This document shows positions 53,096 to 63,608 of a DNA stretch of 64,000 nt, in pieces; positions within the stretch are counted from its first letter, which is position 1; the number at the start of each line of letters is the position of its first letter. Source of the DNA: Guillardia theta CCMP2712. Lineage: Eukaryota; Cryptophyceae; Pyrenomonadales; Geminigeraceae. Location: contig NW_005434661.1 in assembly GCF_000315625.1 (NCBI RefSeq), forward strand, positions 609,998 to 673,997, in the 5' to 3' direction. The translations under genes and the position numbers were made by a program. The notes beneath the pieces are model-generated. The model was given only the letters and a program-made list of their open reading frames with translations. It did no database searches and was not told where the DNA came from.

Positions 53096-55831
53096 ATGAG
53101 GCTTTTGGATCTAGACTCTGAGCTGATCCTCTCCTTTTGGCCCCCCAACAGGATCGTTGCGGGTCTGCTTGTGTCCAAGAAGATCCACAGAGCTCTCATC
53201 TCCTCTAGACATGTGGTGCTGCGGATGAGACGGGGGGTCGACATTCCCCCGTTCCCTGGGTCGTTCACGCAGTTCAAAGGCACTTGCGACATCGTAGCAC
53301 CTCGATGTGCCTTCTGCTCGCCGGTCTCGGCGCTCTCAGATGCTGGCAGGGACGGATGGAACCTGGTGAAGTCGCTGGACCTGGAAGGAAACTACATCGG
53401 GACGACAGGTGTGAAGGACCTTTCTTGCCTGCTCTCTTCCTGCGTCTTTCTGGAGACTCTGAACCTCAACGAGAACGCCATCGGGTCAGGTGGCGCAAAG
53501 ATCCTTGCTGAGATCCTGCCCAACTTGTCACGGCTGGTTGAGTTGCGCATGCAGTCAAACTACATCCATGACGAGGGACTGATTGTCTTGACCAGCGCTC
53601 TTGACAGATGTAACAACCTGACGCTCTTGGATCTCGCCGACAACGACCTCGGACCTGTCGGCATGGAGTTTCTTTCGAGCAAGCTGGCGGAGAATTCTTC
53701 CCTGACCCATCTGGACCTGTCGAACAATGCGATAGGTGACGAGGGAGCTACGAGGCTAGCGGCAAATCTCTTCGTGTCCACCAAGTTGAGCATCAAGGCT
53801 CTTTCTTTGCGCGGTAACGGTATCACGAGCGAAGGAGCCGCTAGGCTTGCCGCTGCCCTGCCACCTCTGGGCCAGCTGGACTTGGGCAAGAACTCGATAG
53901 GGGCAGAGGGGGCAGGGCTGATCGCCTCCTCCATTCGCATGTGGCCTGCGATCTCCTCCCTCGACGTACGAGAGCTCATGTCAACACTCCTCGCGGCTCG
54001 TCACTGACTGCGATACGCTGTTGCAGTTGTCTGCCAACTTGCTCGGAGAAGAAGGTCTGAGCCTCATCGTCAGCGTGCTGCCCCAGTGCAGCCAGGTGCA
54101 GCGGGCAGCCGGTGGAAGAAAGGAGAATCCTGACAACTTTCTTGCCTCAGCTGCAGGAACTTGATCTAAGTTGTAACAGCTTTGGGGATCATACTGTACT
54201 TCTCCTTGTCTGCTGGAAGGGTGCTTACATTCTTGTAGGCAAGTTTGCTCGCATCGGTCATTCCGCACTGCGCCTGCCTATCTAAGGTCTCGCTCTCCAA
54301 TACGTTGATTGGCTCGGAGGTGAGCGGGACGAGAGCATATCAGCATGCAGCGAGCATGATCATGTTGAACAGGGGACGGGATTCCTTGCTTCGTCTTTGC
54401 CGCACTATTCTGTCTTGAGGGAATTGCGATTGAACGACAACCAGGTCCAACACTCCGCGGAGCAAGTGATTGGAGAGTTTGCTGAATACATTGCTGGCTC
54501 CAGATTGGATGTGAAGGAATCTACCTCCTCGCTTCCACGTTGCCACAGGTTCAAATCCTGACATGCTTGCACACGTAACTCATCTGGACTGTCAGTGCGG
54601 TCGGCTGGTATCGTTGGACCTTTCGAAGAATCAGGTCTGAGCCCCTTTTGACCTTGGTACCTGCTGGCCTTGGCTCTGTTGACTTGCCATGGGAAGATCG
54701 GAGATGAAGGGATGGCGAGGCTTTCTTCCTCCCTGCCATGGTGCATCTCACTAGAAACGGTGAGTGTCTTGAATGGCTGAACAATGAAGGGGGGAGATGG
54801 AGGGGGGCGGGGGGGGGGGGGGCCAAGAGGTGGAGGAGAAGGAGTAAAGAACCCTCCGTGAGTCCTTCCTGCTGTTCAGATTGCGCTGGGTTGGAACGAC
54901 ATCAGCGATGAAGGCATTGGGTTCCTGTCTGCAGTCCTTGCCAGTTGTCTCAGGTAATCAAGTAGAGTCTCACTCTCTCCGCCTTCCCACGCAAGTTTCC
55001 ACAGGCTGAAGAGCTTGTCACTGGAGTGCAATCACATAGAGGAGGAGGGATGCAGCCTACTGGCTGTTTCATTGCCGTCCTGCTCCAACCTCAATGTAAG
55101 TTGACCCGGCTGTCAGGATCCGTCGGATCCGGAGCATGTTTCATCTACTTCACTTGAGGACCTTGAACCCGCCGACTCGATCTTACTCATGACTGACAGA
55201 CTTTGAATCTCTCTTCGAACGATCTTGAAAGCAACGGCGTCATCGTGAGAAGTATCCCTTCCATGTCCCTGCTCGTTCACTGTCTCCTCAGGTTCTCGCC
55301 GACGTTCTCAGCAAGTGTGAGAGCCTTACCCACTTGAGCCTCTCCAACTGTAAAGTGCGTTCTGTGCATCTCTTTCTCCCCATCTTGACCTGACCGTCTC
55401 AGATCGGCTCCAAGGGAGCTACTGGACTCGCCCACACCCTCCCCCGGTAGCTTGCTGAGCAAGTCCGCACACTACGCTCACCCCCGTGGTCCAGCTGTAA
55501 AGTTTCGTTCCTCGACCTGCAAGAGAACAAGATCGGCGTCGCTGGTGCTGCAACGTTCGCGTCAGTCTTGCCCAGGTACGGCAGGTGGGAGTGATCCGCT
55601 GCATCTGAAGGATGGAGATGCAGGTGCTCCCACCTGTCGCATTTCAGGGTGGGCAGAAACAATCTTGGCGATGAAGGGGAGAGCTTCCTGCTGGGTAACC
55701 ACCTGGGATGCTGTCGTGGGGTGCTGACCCGTTGAGGGTGTGCAGGAGCTGTAAAGTACTCCCCCTCCATCTCCTCTCTCTCGCTCAGTGTCGACTTGAA
55801 CCTCACCAGCGACTTCTTGGAGAGAGCATGA
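53096..55831 (+). CDS. Leucine-rich-repeat protein with F-box-like start
   Basis: ATG 53096. The first 45 residues (MRLLDLDSELILSFWPPNRI, LLVSKKIHRALISSR) resemble an F-box. Exon 1 carries ribonuclease-inhibitor-type repeats of about 28 residues: LVKSLDLEGNYIGTTGV, LETLNLNENAIGSGGA, LVELRMQSNYIHDEGL, LTLLDLADNDLGPVGM, LTHLDLSNNAIGDEGA, IKALSLRGNGITSEGA, LGQLDLGKNSIGAEGA. Later small exons each carry part of a repeat: LSANLLGEEGLSLIVSVLP, LQELDLSCNSFGDH, VTHLDCQCGRLVSLDLSKNQ, LGWNDISDEGIGFLSAVLAS, LKSLSLECNHIEEEGCSLLA, LNTLNLSSNDLESNGV, LTHLSLSNCKIGSKGA, SFLDLQENKIGVAGA. A final exon gives VDLNLTSDFLERA at TGA 55829. The last exon join is weak. Likely a protein-interaction scaffold or ubiquitin-ligase receptor. 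Confidence 0.75.
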
Positions 55832-55965
55832 GGAGACGAAAGGATGTAAATATGCTGCTGCTGCTCCTCGGATGCAGCCATCTCCGTCGGGAGCGGTTAC
55901 TTGGATGTATTGCGCTAGGGAAAAAATTCTTATAATAATGGCATCTAGCCGATTGAACTGCAGTT

Positions 55966-58033
55966 TCATTGAAAATAATAGTCGAAGGCCTGGAGCATGT
56001 TCTTCATTCTCCTTCTGTACCTCTTGCAGTGAATGTGATCTTGATGGCACGTCTCCATCGTACAGCAACATTTCCTGCCAATGACGTCACCAGACCCTCG
56101 AGCCCTCGAGCCTTCCTACCTTGTGCATACAGGACATCGCCAATCGAGCCGGTCAGCGTCATCTTGAGACTTGAAGTGCGTCGGGTTGTGAAGGTGTAGC
56201 TTGCAGCACTTGTCGCAGAATTTCTGCGAGAGTCGTCAGCCCCTTGATCCCCTGCCACTCTCAACATGCACCTGATCACAGTTGGGGCTAAGGCATGTGA
56301 AGTTGGAACATCGCTTCGGCGCGTGCTCGCAGTAGTGGCAGTTCTTGTTCTTCAGTTCGACCGGTGCACTCAGGATCGACTTGGTTCCTTGATGGGTCAA
56401 GACTCTCTTGCGCCTCCTTCGGACCGCCCACTCAGGCTGGTTTGCATCCTCGGCATCGTCCAACAGCTTGCAGCTCGAGTTGTCAGACTCTGACGTCATC
56501 GCAGAGTCAGCCCTCAAGCTTGTGGCGAGAGCATTCAAGGGCATCATTCACCTAGTGGAGAAAGCCGAGAGCGCACTTCGGCGCTCTTGGAAGTCAAGTC
56601 GCAGATCGTGATCAAACTTTTGCAGTCCAAGAACTGGTACAGCACCGGAATCCAGTCAGTCTGTGTCCGGGATCAAAGGCAAGACAAGGCACTTACCTCG
56701 TTGCAGATGAAACCTTCATCAACAAAGAGATGAGATGCGTCCTTCCAGTGAATGATCACTTCATCCGGTCCCAATGTTGCCCTCCGGACAGGGATGCCGT
56801 TCTTGGCAAGCTCCTGCTGGAACAGTCACCCCCTCCCGACGGCCTCATTCCATCCTGGGCACAGCTTACCTCGGGGTCGATCAGCAGCTCATCCTTCTCG
56901 TTTAGTTTTCCATGCTTGCTCCTCACTTCTGCTCTCATCCGGTCTGAAAGCTGCGAGAGATCTTCGCGGTGCGCCGGAGGCACCACGTAGGCCGTTCTCG
57001 AGCCCCCGACGTGAACGCAACACACCATCGTCTCATGCTCCGTCTGGCTCCACCCGCTCGCCTGTCAAGACGTCAGATGATGAACGAGAGACTTAGCATG
57101 ACGAGCAGGCACCGTGATTTCGCTGCCCAATGAAAGCACGCAGGGATAGGACTCAGCGTGTTCAGCCACAGGAGCAAAGAGGTTCTCGTGAGAAGGTGCA
57201 TGGAGCAGGGAGAAAGTATCTGCTGTTGCCTTGATCGTCTTCTCGCCATCCTCCTTGTGAGTTCTGATCGAACGGAGGGAGTCTTGAAGCTCCAGAAAGC
57301 TTCTCAACTCGACGTCGCCGGCCACCACCAGGTCGCAGCCAGGCAGTTGTTTGTATCGAAGGGTTTTGGACTCGCAGTGGAACTTCAAAGTGTTCAGCCT
57401 GGACAGGTCGCTCTTCATGTGCTTGTGCCTCCAGCCTTGTGGAAGTTTGACCTTGACAGCTCCGTAGGTTCTGCCCACTGAGTCCAGACACTCAAGGTAC
57501 GACTTCAAGTCCTCAAGCTGCTCGTTGCAGGGACTGAAGGTTGGCAGCTCTTCGACGGCTTCAGTCTTCTGAAGGCCTTCTTGCTTCTCATCTATCGATG
57601 GCTGAAATGCGGGCTGGGGAGGCGACTGATCTTCCATAGTCGGGGGCCGACTCAGCGATGGCAGCTCCCGCGTTAAGTCTTCTTGTTTGCTCTCACCCTC
57701 CGCCATAACTTCTTGTACAAAATTCATGCTGTGATCTGACAATGCCATATGATCATGGCATTTGAACAGATCGTCCGAAATGGAACAAAATGGCTGAGGA
57801 TCGATTTGCTTGGAGAAAAGAGGTTCATAATCGAACAAAGGCGCTATTCCTGGGTCCAAATGTGTGACGGCTTCTCTACAGTGAAAGTGTTGCTCGTCAA
57901 AGATGATGCCCAGCTCGTCTCTTCCGTCCATATTTGCTTCACGAGCAGCAGTTGGGTCTCTCCTTCCGTGGTCTCCTCCCTCTTGTATCTTGTCCTTGCC
58001 TGTTCTCCCTACGGCGTCATCCATAGCTCTCAT
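55966..58033 (-). CDS. JmjN-JmjC protein with Cys-rich zinc region, possibly inactive
   Basis: ATG 58033. JmjN-like block: EQLEDLKSYLECLDSVGRTY and GAVKVKLPQGWRHK. After an intron near 57115-57064 the JmjC region follows: GWSQTEHETMVCCVHVGG, SRTAYVVPPAHREDLSQL, LLIDPEV, then QELAKNGIPVRRATLGPDEV and IHWKDASHLFVDEGFICNE. In active KDM4-type enzymes the first iron ligand lies in WHTED; here the site reads WSQTE, so that His seems absent. The second His (ASH in the place of GYH) is kept. The C-terminal zinc region has NCHYCEHAPKRCSNFTC, PNCDQKFCDKCCKLH and DWRCPVC, like the 4CXXC-R1 finger of CDCA7/JmjC proteins, then CCCTMETCHQDHIHC, ending QAFDYYFQ at TGA 55968. Expected role: chromatin, histone lysine demethylase or a non-catalytic reader. 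Confidence 0.75.
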
Positions 58034-59695
58034 TGCCTTTCACGGTCACTCAAACACGAAACCAGCTCTTTTCGATAGATGCGAGTCACATGCACTGCTG
58101 ACAGGTCAAAAATGTATTTCTTCAAGGCCTCATGGGCCCCCCCCCCCCCCCCCCCCCGTCCCTCCCCTCTCCTTGGGGTCAAACGAATAGAAAATCTGCT
58201 GTGAGATACACCCCCACCCCGGTCCATTTTGACCAGTAGTTTTGACTGCAATAACCCATGGGCCAGAACGTGGCGATTACTACTGCAGCCATGATCGCCA
58301 CGGCTCCTCCCTACACATATTTGACCACGGTCAAAATAGAGTCATTCGTGTGGTGGGGTACATGAAAGTTTCGCTCGGGGGGAGGGTGGGTTCCCGGGAG
58401 GTTCCAGGTGAGGGTGGGGTCCAAGGGGTCAAAGAGCAGGTGGTAGGGTGTGGGGGGGAGGGGATGATAAGACTGGGAGAATCGTCAGGTTCAAGTTGCG
58501 GAAGGGATGTTTGCGACCCCCAATTCAATTTGAAGTTTGAATGATTATTTTTGAAATTATTGGCTGATGATCTTTTTCGATGAGAATATTTGCTGGGTCG
58601 TTTTTATCTTTGGTTTTTTGACTTTAAGACCACCCACCCCCTCAGCAAACTCAGAACGACCCACCCTCGTCTCCAATGTGAGTAAAACTTGTCGGGAAAA
58701 AATGGGAACAGACTGCATTTTAACTTAACTTTGAGTAAACTAAAACTGCAATAGGCTCCAGGTATTGTGGCGAAGAGACCCGATTGAAGAGTAGAAGTGA
58801 GAAGGGAACTGTTTACGAGAGGAGGCTGAATGACAAAGACGTGAAAGAGATCCATCACGAGACAAAACTCACCGTGAGTGTACTATTCGATCCTGAAGAG
58901 TATCCAAGGCACGAATGCACCTTTGTTCTTGAACTAGTAGTCCAATGCAGCAAACAGATTTGTCACATCCTGAAGCTTTGCGGGTTTCGGACGTCAAAAC
59001 GAATGCTTAAAGCTGCTCCTCTGGATCACGCTGATAAGAAGCTTTTTGAGACGGGCAAGTATCCCTAGTGCGTCCGCTGAGATCTGCTGCCGACTCAGGC
59101 TTGACATTCCCTTGCCGACTCCTCGACATTCCCTTGAAAAGATGCCAAAGAATCGGAGCTGAAGCAGCAAGCATGCCACTGACCACTGAGTGATGTTGGG
59201 CAAAAGAGTGCCACCGTGTGCAACTTGGGCGCGCCAGTGGTATCATGAGTCCCTGTACCGTACTGGTACGATTCGCTGAACCCCCATAAAGATCAGGCAC
59301 AGCAAGGGAAAGGACAGATCACCTTAGAAGTTGTTGACGATCCTTTTAGAGTATAGTCGAGGGGAACCACCGCTTAAGTCTGCTGCCTGCTCCTCCTCAA
59401 GGTTCATCCGATCGTACCAGTACAGGAGATACGTATGGTCACTTACCGTATTCTACTGTAGTCCATATCAAGTATCCTCCACGACCTGCACTAGTCACTG
59501 AGTTATCTGTACTACGGAGTCACAGAGTCGGCGTGCCGCAGTGCGTGACTCAGGCTGAGGAGGCTCCACCCACCACCCCTGGCCCGGCCGGGCGGCATCA
59601 TGGCCAATACTGACGTATCAGCATCGGCGATTGAGTATCCGATCCCACCTGCGCCGCGTCACGATCAACCTCGCAACTGACTGTTTGAGCAAAGA
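58034..59695. other. Long intergenic region; one exon-like frame
   Basis: Contains a C homopolymer (58138-58157), AT-rich sequence with GGGGT and ACCCACCC words (58200-58680), and an open + frame at 58784-59068 (TVYERRLNDKDVKEIHHETK, VLFDPEEYPRHECTFVLELV). That frame has coding-like composition but no ATG near its start. It may be an exon or a gene relic. A TGACTCA site lies at 59546-59552 in a GC-rich patch before the next gene. Confidence 0.4.
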
Positions 59696-59995
59696 ATGGA
59701 AGCCTGGCAAAAGCTTGTCCGAAGTTCATCATGCCTTATGACGATGTCCTACATTCCATATGGAGACAGTCCTGAGGTTTTTCAGAGGACTGTGAGAGCT
59801 GCATATGATCAAGTTATTGATCTCTTGAAGGAGAAAGGTATTCACGTCTACAGCAATCAAGCAGTCGTCAAGAGATCTGTGGAATATGTACGGTATCGGC
59901 GGGATGTCTCTCGGCCTCGCAAGACGTCTAAGGTGATCCAACTTGCTGCAAGGCGGCGACCAGGTTTGAGGATGATTTTTCAGCCTGTGCAATGA
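59696..59995 (+). CDS. Small hypothetical protein
   Basis: Single open frame with ATG 59696, 99 residues, basic: MEAWQKLVRSSSCLMTMSYI, EVFQRTVRAAYDQVIDLLKE, GIHVYSNQAVVKRSVEYVRY, RKTSKVIQLAARRRPGLRMI. Helical and Arg/Lys-rich. No family recognised. It could be a ribosome- or nucleic-acid-associated small protein, or the last exon of a longer gene. The GAT-rich region follows right after the stop. Confidence 0.4.
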   Translation: MEAWQKLVRSSSCLMTMSYIPYGDSPEVFQRTVRAAYDQVIDLLKEKGIHVYSNQAVVKRSVEYVRYRRDVSRPRKTSKVIQLAARRRPGLRMIFQPVQ

Positions 59996-60480
59996 TCGTG
60001 AAACCACCATGACCTATCAGAGAATTGTGAGGATAGTGATGATTACGATAATATGGAGGATGCTGATGATGATGAAGATGATGATGTCCGACGATGAGAA
60101 TGAGGAAGACGATGATGATGATGATGATGTGATGGAGGGGATGATGAAAGAGATGAAGATGGAGGAGATGAAGATGATGGAGGAGGAGGAGGAGGAGGAT
60201 GATGATGATGATGATGAAGGGAATGATGATGGAGAACATTATGATGGAGATGACGACGAAGACGACGACGACGATAAACGAGATGACGATGATGGAGAAT
60301 GATGATTGAGATGATTAGGATTATGGTGATGGAGGTGATGGTGATATAGATGATGATGGAGATATTGAAGGTGATCATGATGAAGAAAGGAGATGATGGA
60401 GGGGATGATGCTGGAACAAAATGGGAAGATGATGACGATAAAGATAGTGATGAAACATAGAGGATGCTGATGACGATGCT

Positions 60481-60515
<35 letters not shown>

Positions 60516-61437
60516 TGTGATGGAGGGATCATGAAGAAGATGAAGGAGGAGATGAAGATTATGTAGGAGATGACGATGATGATAGTGATGATAATATGGA
60601 GGATGATGGAGATGACGATGACGATGACGATGATAAAGAGGACGATAAAAATGATCAAAATGAAAGAGGGGATGATGATGATGGTGAAGAAGAACCAGAT
60701 TATGACGATAAAGATAGTGATGATAATATAAAGGATGCTGACGACGATGGAGATGGAGATAGTGATTGAGATGGAGATGATGTATGGAGATAATGAGGAG
60801 ATGATGACGATGATGATGATGATGATAAAGGAAAACAAGAAGAAGATGGAAATGACGATGTTGGCAATAATGAGCAAGATGATGATGATTGTGATCATTA
60901 TATACATGAATGGAGTTAACGATTAAGGATATGTTGATATTGATGAAGGAGATCATGGAAAGGATGATGATGGTGAAGAACGAGATGATGATGTTGATGA
61001 TGATGAAGGAGATCATGGAGGTAATGAAGAAGAAAAAGAAGATGATGATTAAGATGGAGATGATGATGATGCAAGTGATGATCGACATATCCTGGTCGTG
61101 TTTTCGCGGCAGCGCGCCAACTTTCGCTCTGCGTCGCTGTTCAGTATGGACGGACGGTTTTGTGAGAGTGTTCATGTACTGGGCATCATCCATTCTCGTA
61201 GTCAGCATTTGTGTCGAGGTGTATCGAATGATCTAAATCATTATATTCTCCATCGAACGATGCAATCTCTGACTCAACAGGAAGCTTCATATATATTTGT
61301 TGCCTGAGCTACAATGCTCACTACAAGCCATCCACTCTTTCAGCCCACATCAACGTCACAGATTCCATCTATCATCCTCTATGTTGTCGCCTCATCGCCT
61401 GCCTCCAGTTGCTCTTCACTCTGAGACCGTGCCTCAT
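59996..61437. repeat. GAT-rich low-complexity region and intergenic tail
   Basis: Positions 60040-61085 are dominated by GATGATGAC/GATGGA words, imperfect (GAT)n. Frames on + are Asp/Glu/Met-rich and on - Ile/His/Ser-rich, and none is credible. 61086-61437 is ordinary sequence between this tract and the stop of the NTPase gene. Confidence 0.8.
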
Positions 61438-63485
61438 CTACGAGCTGAATCCTTTCTCCGCTCCCTTTAGCCATGCCACGTCTTCCATGGACAAGAACAT
61501 CGCGTGCTGGGTAACGTTTTCCACTGGCTGCTTCTCCATCTCACTTGCTGTCTTGTCGTTGGTGAAAACCTGAGCTCGTCTCCAACTTGCTTTCCTCTCA
61601 AGCTCTGCGGGTAGAACAAACACAAGGCATACCCTCTCAAACTTGTTCTTGGCTCGTAGAGCTGTCAACATCTCACGTAGTGGTCCAAGCTTGATCGGAT
61701 ATTGTTCTGTCCGTGTCATCTGGAACATGTAGAGGACCTCCTGATCTGACAATAAAAGCGCACTCATGCAAGGGAAGTTCAATGCCTTGGGCTTGCAATA
61801 TGTGTTCTCCATGATCTTCCACTCCTTGAGTCCTGTTCTTGAAACCTCAAAGTATGCCTGTGACTTCTTGACATCCAAACTTATCACTTCCCTTGCCCCT
61901 TCATCATCCTCCCCCGACCCTAGACTGCGCAATCTGTATCTCCCTCCTTTCTTCAGCACCTCATGCGCCAAGCATTCAAAAACTAGACCCGCCCCCCAAT
62001 CCCACCCAGAATCAGAGCATATGAAAACCATGCGTATAAGGGCATCCCAGTCTTTTCTGACAAGTCGGGCAAAGATCTTCTCCGCGGCCTTCTGCGAGCA
62101 TGCTCGAGCGCTGATAGTCGTGTAGTCTGAGCTTGGGACCAGGTGAATCAGTCTCGATGGCGATCCCAGGTCTTCGTTCCCTGCTGCTATCATCTTTTTG
62201 TTTAGCGACGACATTGAGGTTATCGTCTGTATCGCCTGCTCAAGTGTCTCTAAAGGCCTCATTATGACATTCCTCGGTACGTTCCCCCAATCCTCGACGA
62301 CATTCTTTGCTTCTTCTTCGTTCACGCGACCCCCTTGCATCTTGATGAAGATTGACATCTCCTCATCAGTCCATGTTGGTAGAAAATATCGCCCAGCTCC
62401 ATTGTTCAGAATGTCCTTGAACCCTCTGAGCTTGGGTGGAGCCAGTATGATTGTTCTCAGCGAATCCTCTAACACGTAGTTCCCCTGACCTTCGTACAAG
62501 TCGCAGATGTACCACCCGCGGAAAGTGATGAGAAAGGGTGCAAAAACTGTCACATCCCTAAACCGACTCCATTCTGCCCCATCAAAGTACCAGTACTCGG
62601 CTCCTACCTGATAGACTACTTCCTCATCAGAGCCGAGAAGCTGAAGAAGAAAGAAGTAGGCAAAGCATGACTTCCCTATCCCTGGACTCCCTGTGAGGAT
62701 GACCTGGCCGTTCTTCGGCTTCTCCGTGTCTAAGCGGAAGTACTCTGCAATCAGCTGCTTCATCTCGAAGTAGCAATCTCGTAGGAACAGCTGATTTCCA
62801 AAAATCTCATTCCCTCCCAAGAAGGTCGAGAAGCTGACAATCTCTTGAGCTGAGTAAGTCTTGCCCGCCCTCGCAACCTTGCAAAGCTCGTTCAAGAAGG
62901 ACAGCAACATGTCGCCTATCAGTCCGTCAGTGCCTTCAGTCGTCAAGGTAGTGCAATGCGAGCATCACCTTCAGGTTTTGACAGAAAGCCTTGAGGATTC
63001 TTTGAACCTTGAGCCCTCTTCACCTCGATGAGTAGATCGCGAAGCTGCTCCTCTTCCTTTCGAAGCTGCTCCTCTTCCTTTCGAAGCTGCTCCTCTTCCT
63101 TTTGAAGCTGCTCCTCCATGTCGCGATTGAGCACTTGTTTCTCTACCTCTCTGATCTGTCGGTTGACCTGATCTATCTCCTCCTCCACTCTAGCAATCTG
63201 CGCCTCTAGAGAGATCATTTCCTCACGATCTCCTCCTCGCCGTATCATGGACATCGGCATCCTCCCGGGCACTCCCTTTCTCCTATGCTCTGCATACTCA
63301 CGCATGTTGAGACTCGAAGTGCGACCTCTGCATGTACCGGCTTCATTGCCTTTGCGCATGTAGCTCGAGACAGCAGTCCTCCTCGGCGGGATGGATACAT
63401 CGAGTGCGCAGGGGCAGAAGGCATGGATGGCAGGAAGGAGCATAAGGGCGATGAGAGGCAGAGAGGGAACACCGGTTCCTACCAT
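61438..63485 (-). CDS. Crinkler/RHS-like P-loop NTPase with plastid-type leader and coiled coil
   Basis: Two exons, 63485-62969 and 62933-61438, joined across a 35-nt intron (GTGATG...CTGAAG). The junction restores one frame (FLSKPEG then TDGLIGDMLL); 670 residues. N-terminus MVGTGVPSLPLIALMLLPA, then IHA and FCPCALDVSIPPRR: a signal peptide with Phe at the predicted cleavage site and a basic, Ser-rich stretch, the form of bipartite plastid leaders in red-type algae. Residues about 90-160 are coiled coil with three EEQLRK-type repeats. The NTPase has a P-loop LTGSPGIGKSCFAYFFLLQL, then VVYQVGAEYWYFDGAEW, LAPPKLRGFKDIL, RYFLPTWTDEEMSIFIK and NVPRNVIMRP. This layout matches the NTPase of Crinkler (CRN) and retrotransposon-hot-spot proteins. 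The LFLAK N-terminus of oomycete CRNs is absent. An upstream ATG at 63593 is in frame but would bury the signal. Confidence 0.75.
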
Positions 63486-63608
63486 GGTTGGAGGTGCGCG
63501 ATTTCGTGAGAAGAGAGTGTACGGAATCCACCACCCACCCTTCCATTCCAATTTTCCCGGTAGACGCAGTACCCCAGCCACCCCCATGTTCATTAACAGG
63601 TTAAAAAT

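Noticed and set aside
60239-61208. Long Ile/His/Ser-rich minus frames in the GAT-rich region
   Set aside because: Frames are open only because (ATC)n has no stop codons; no conserved blocks or splice-supported ends.
61438-63485. Two separate genes at 61438-62946 and 62943-63593
   Set aside because: The downstream frame has no ATG at its start, and a 35-nt GT-AG intron joins the frames exactly.
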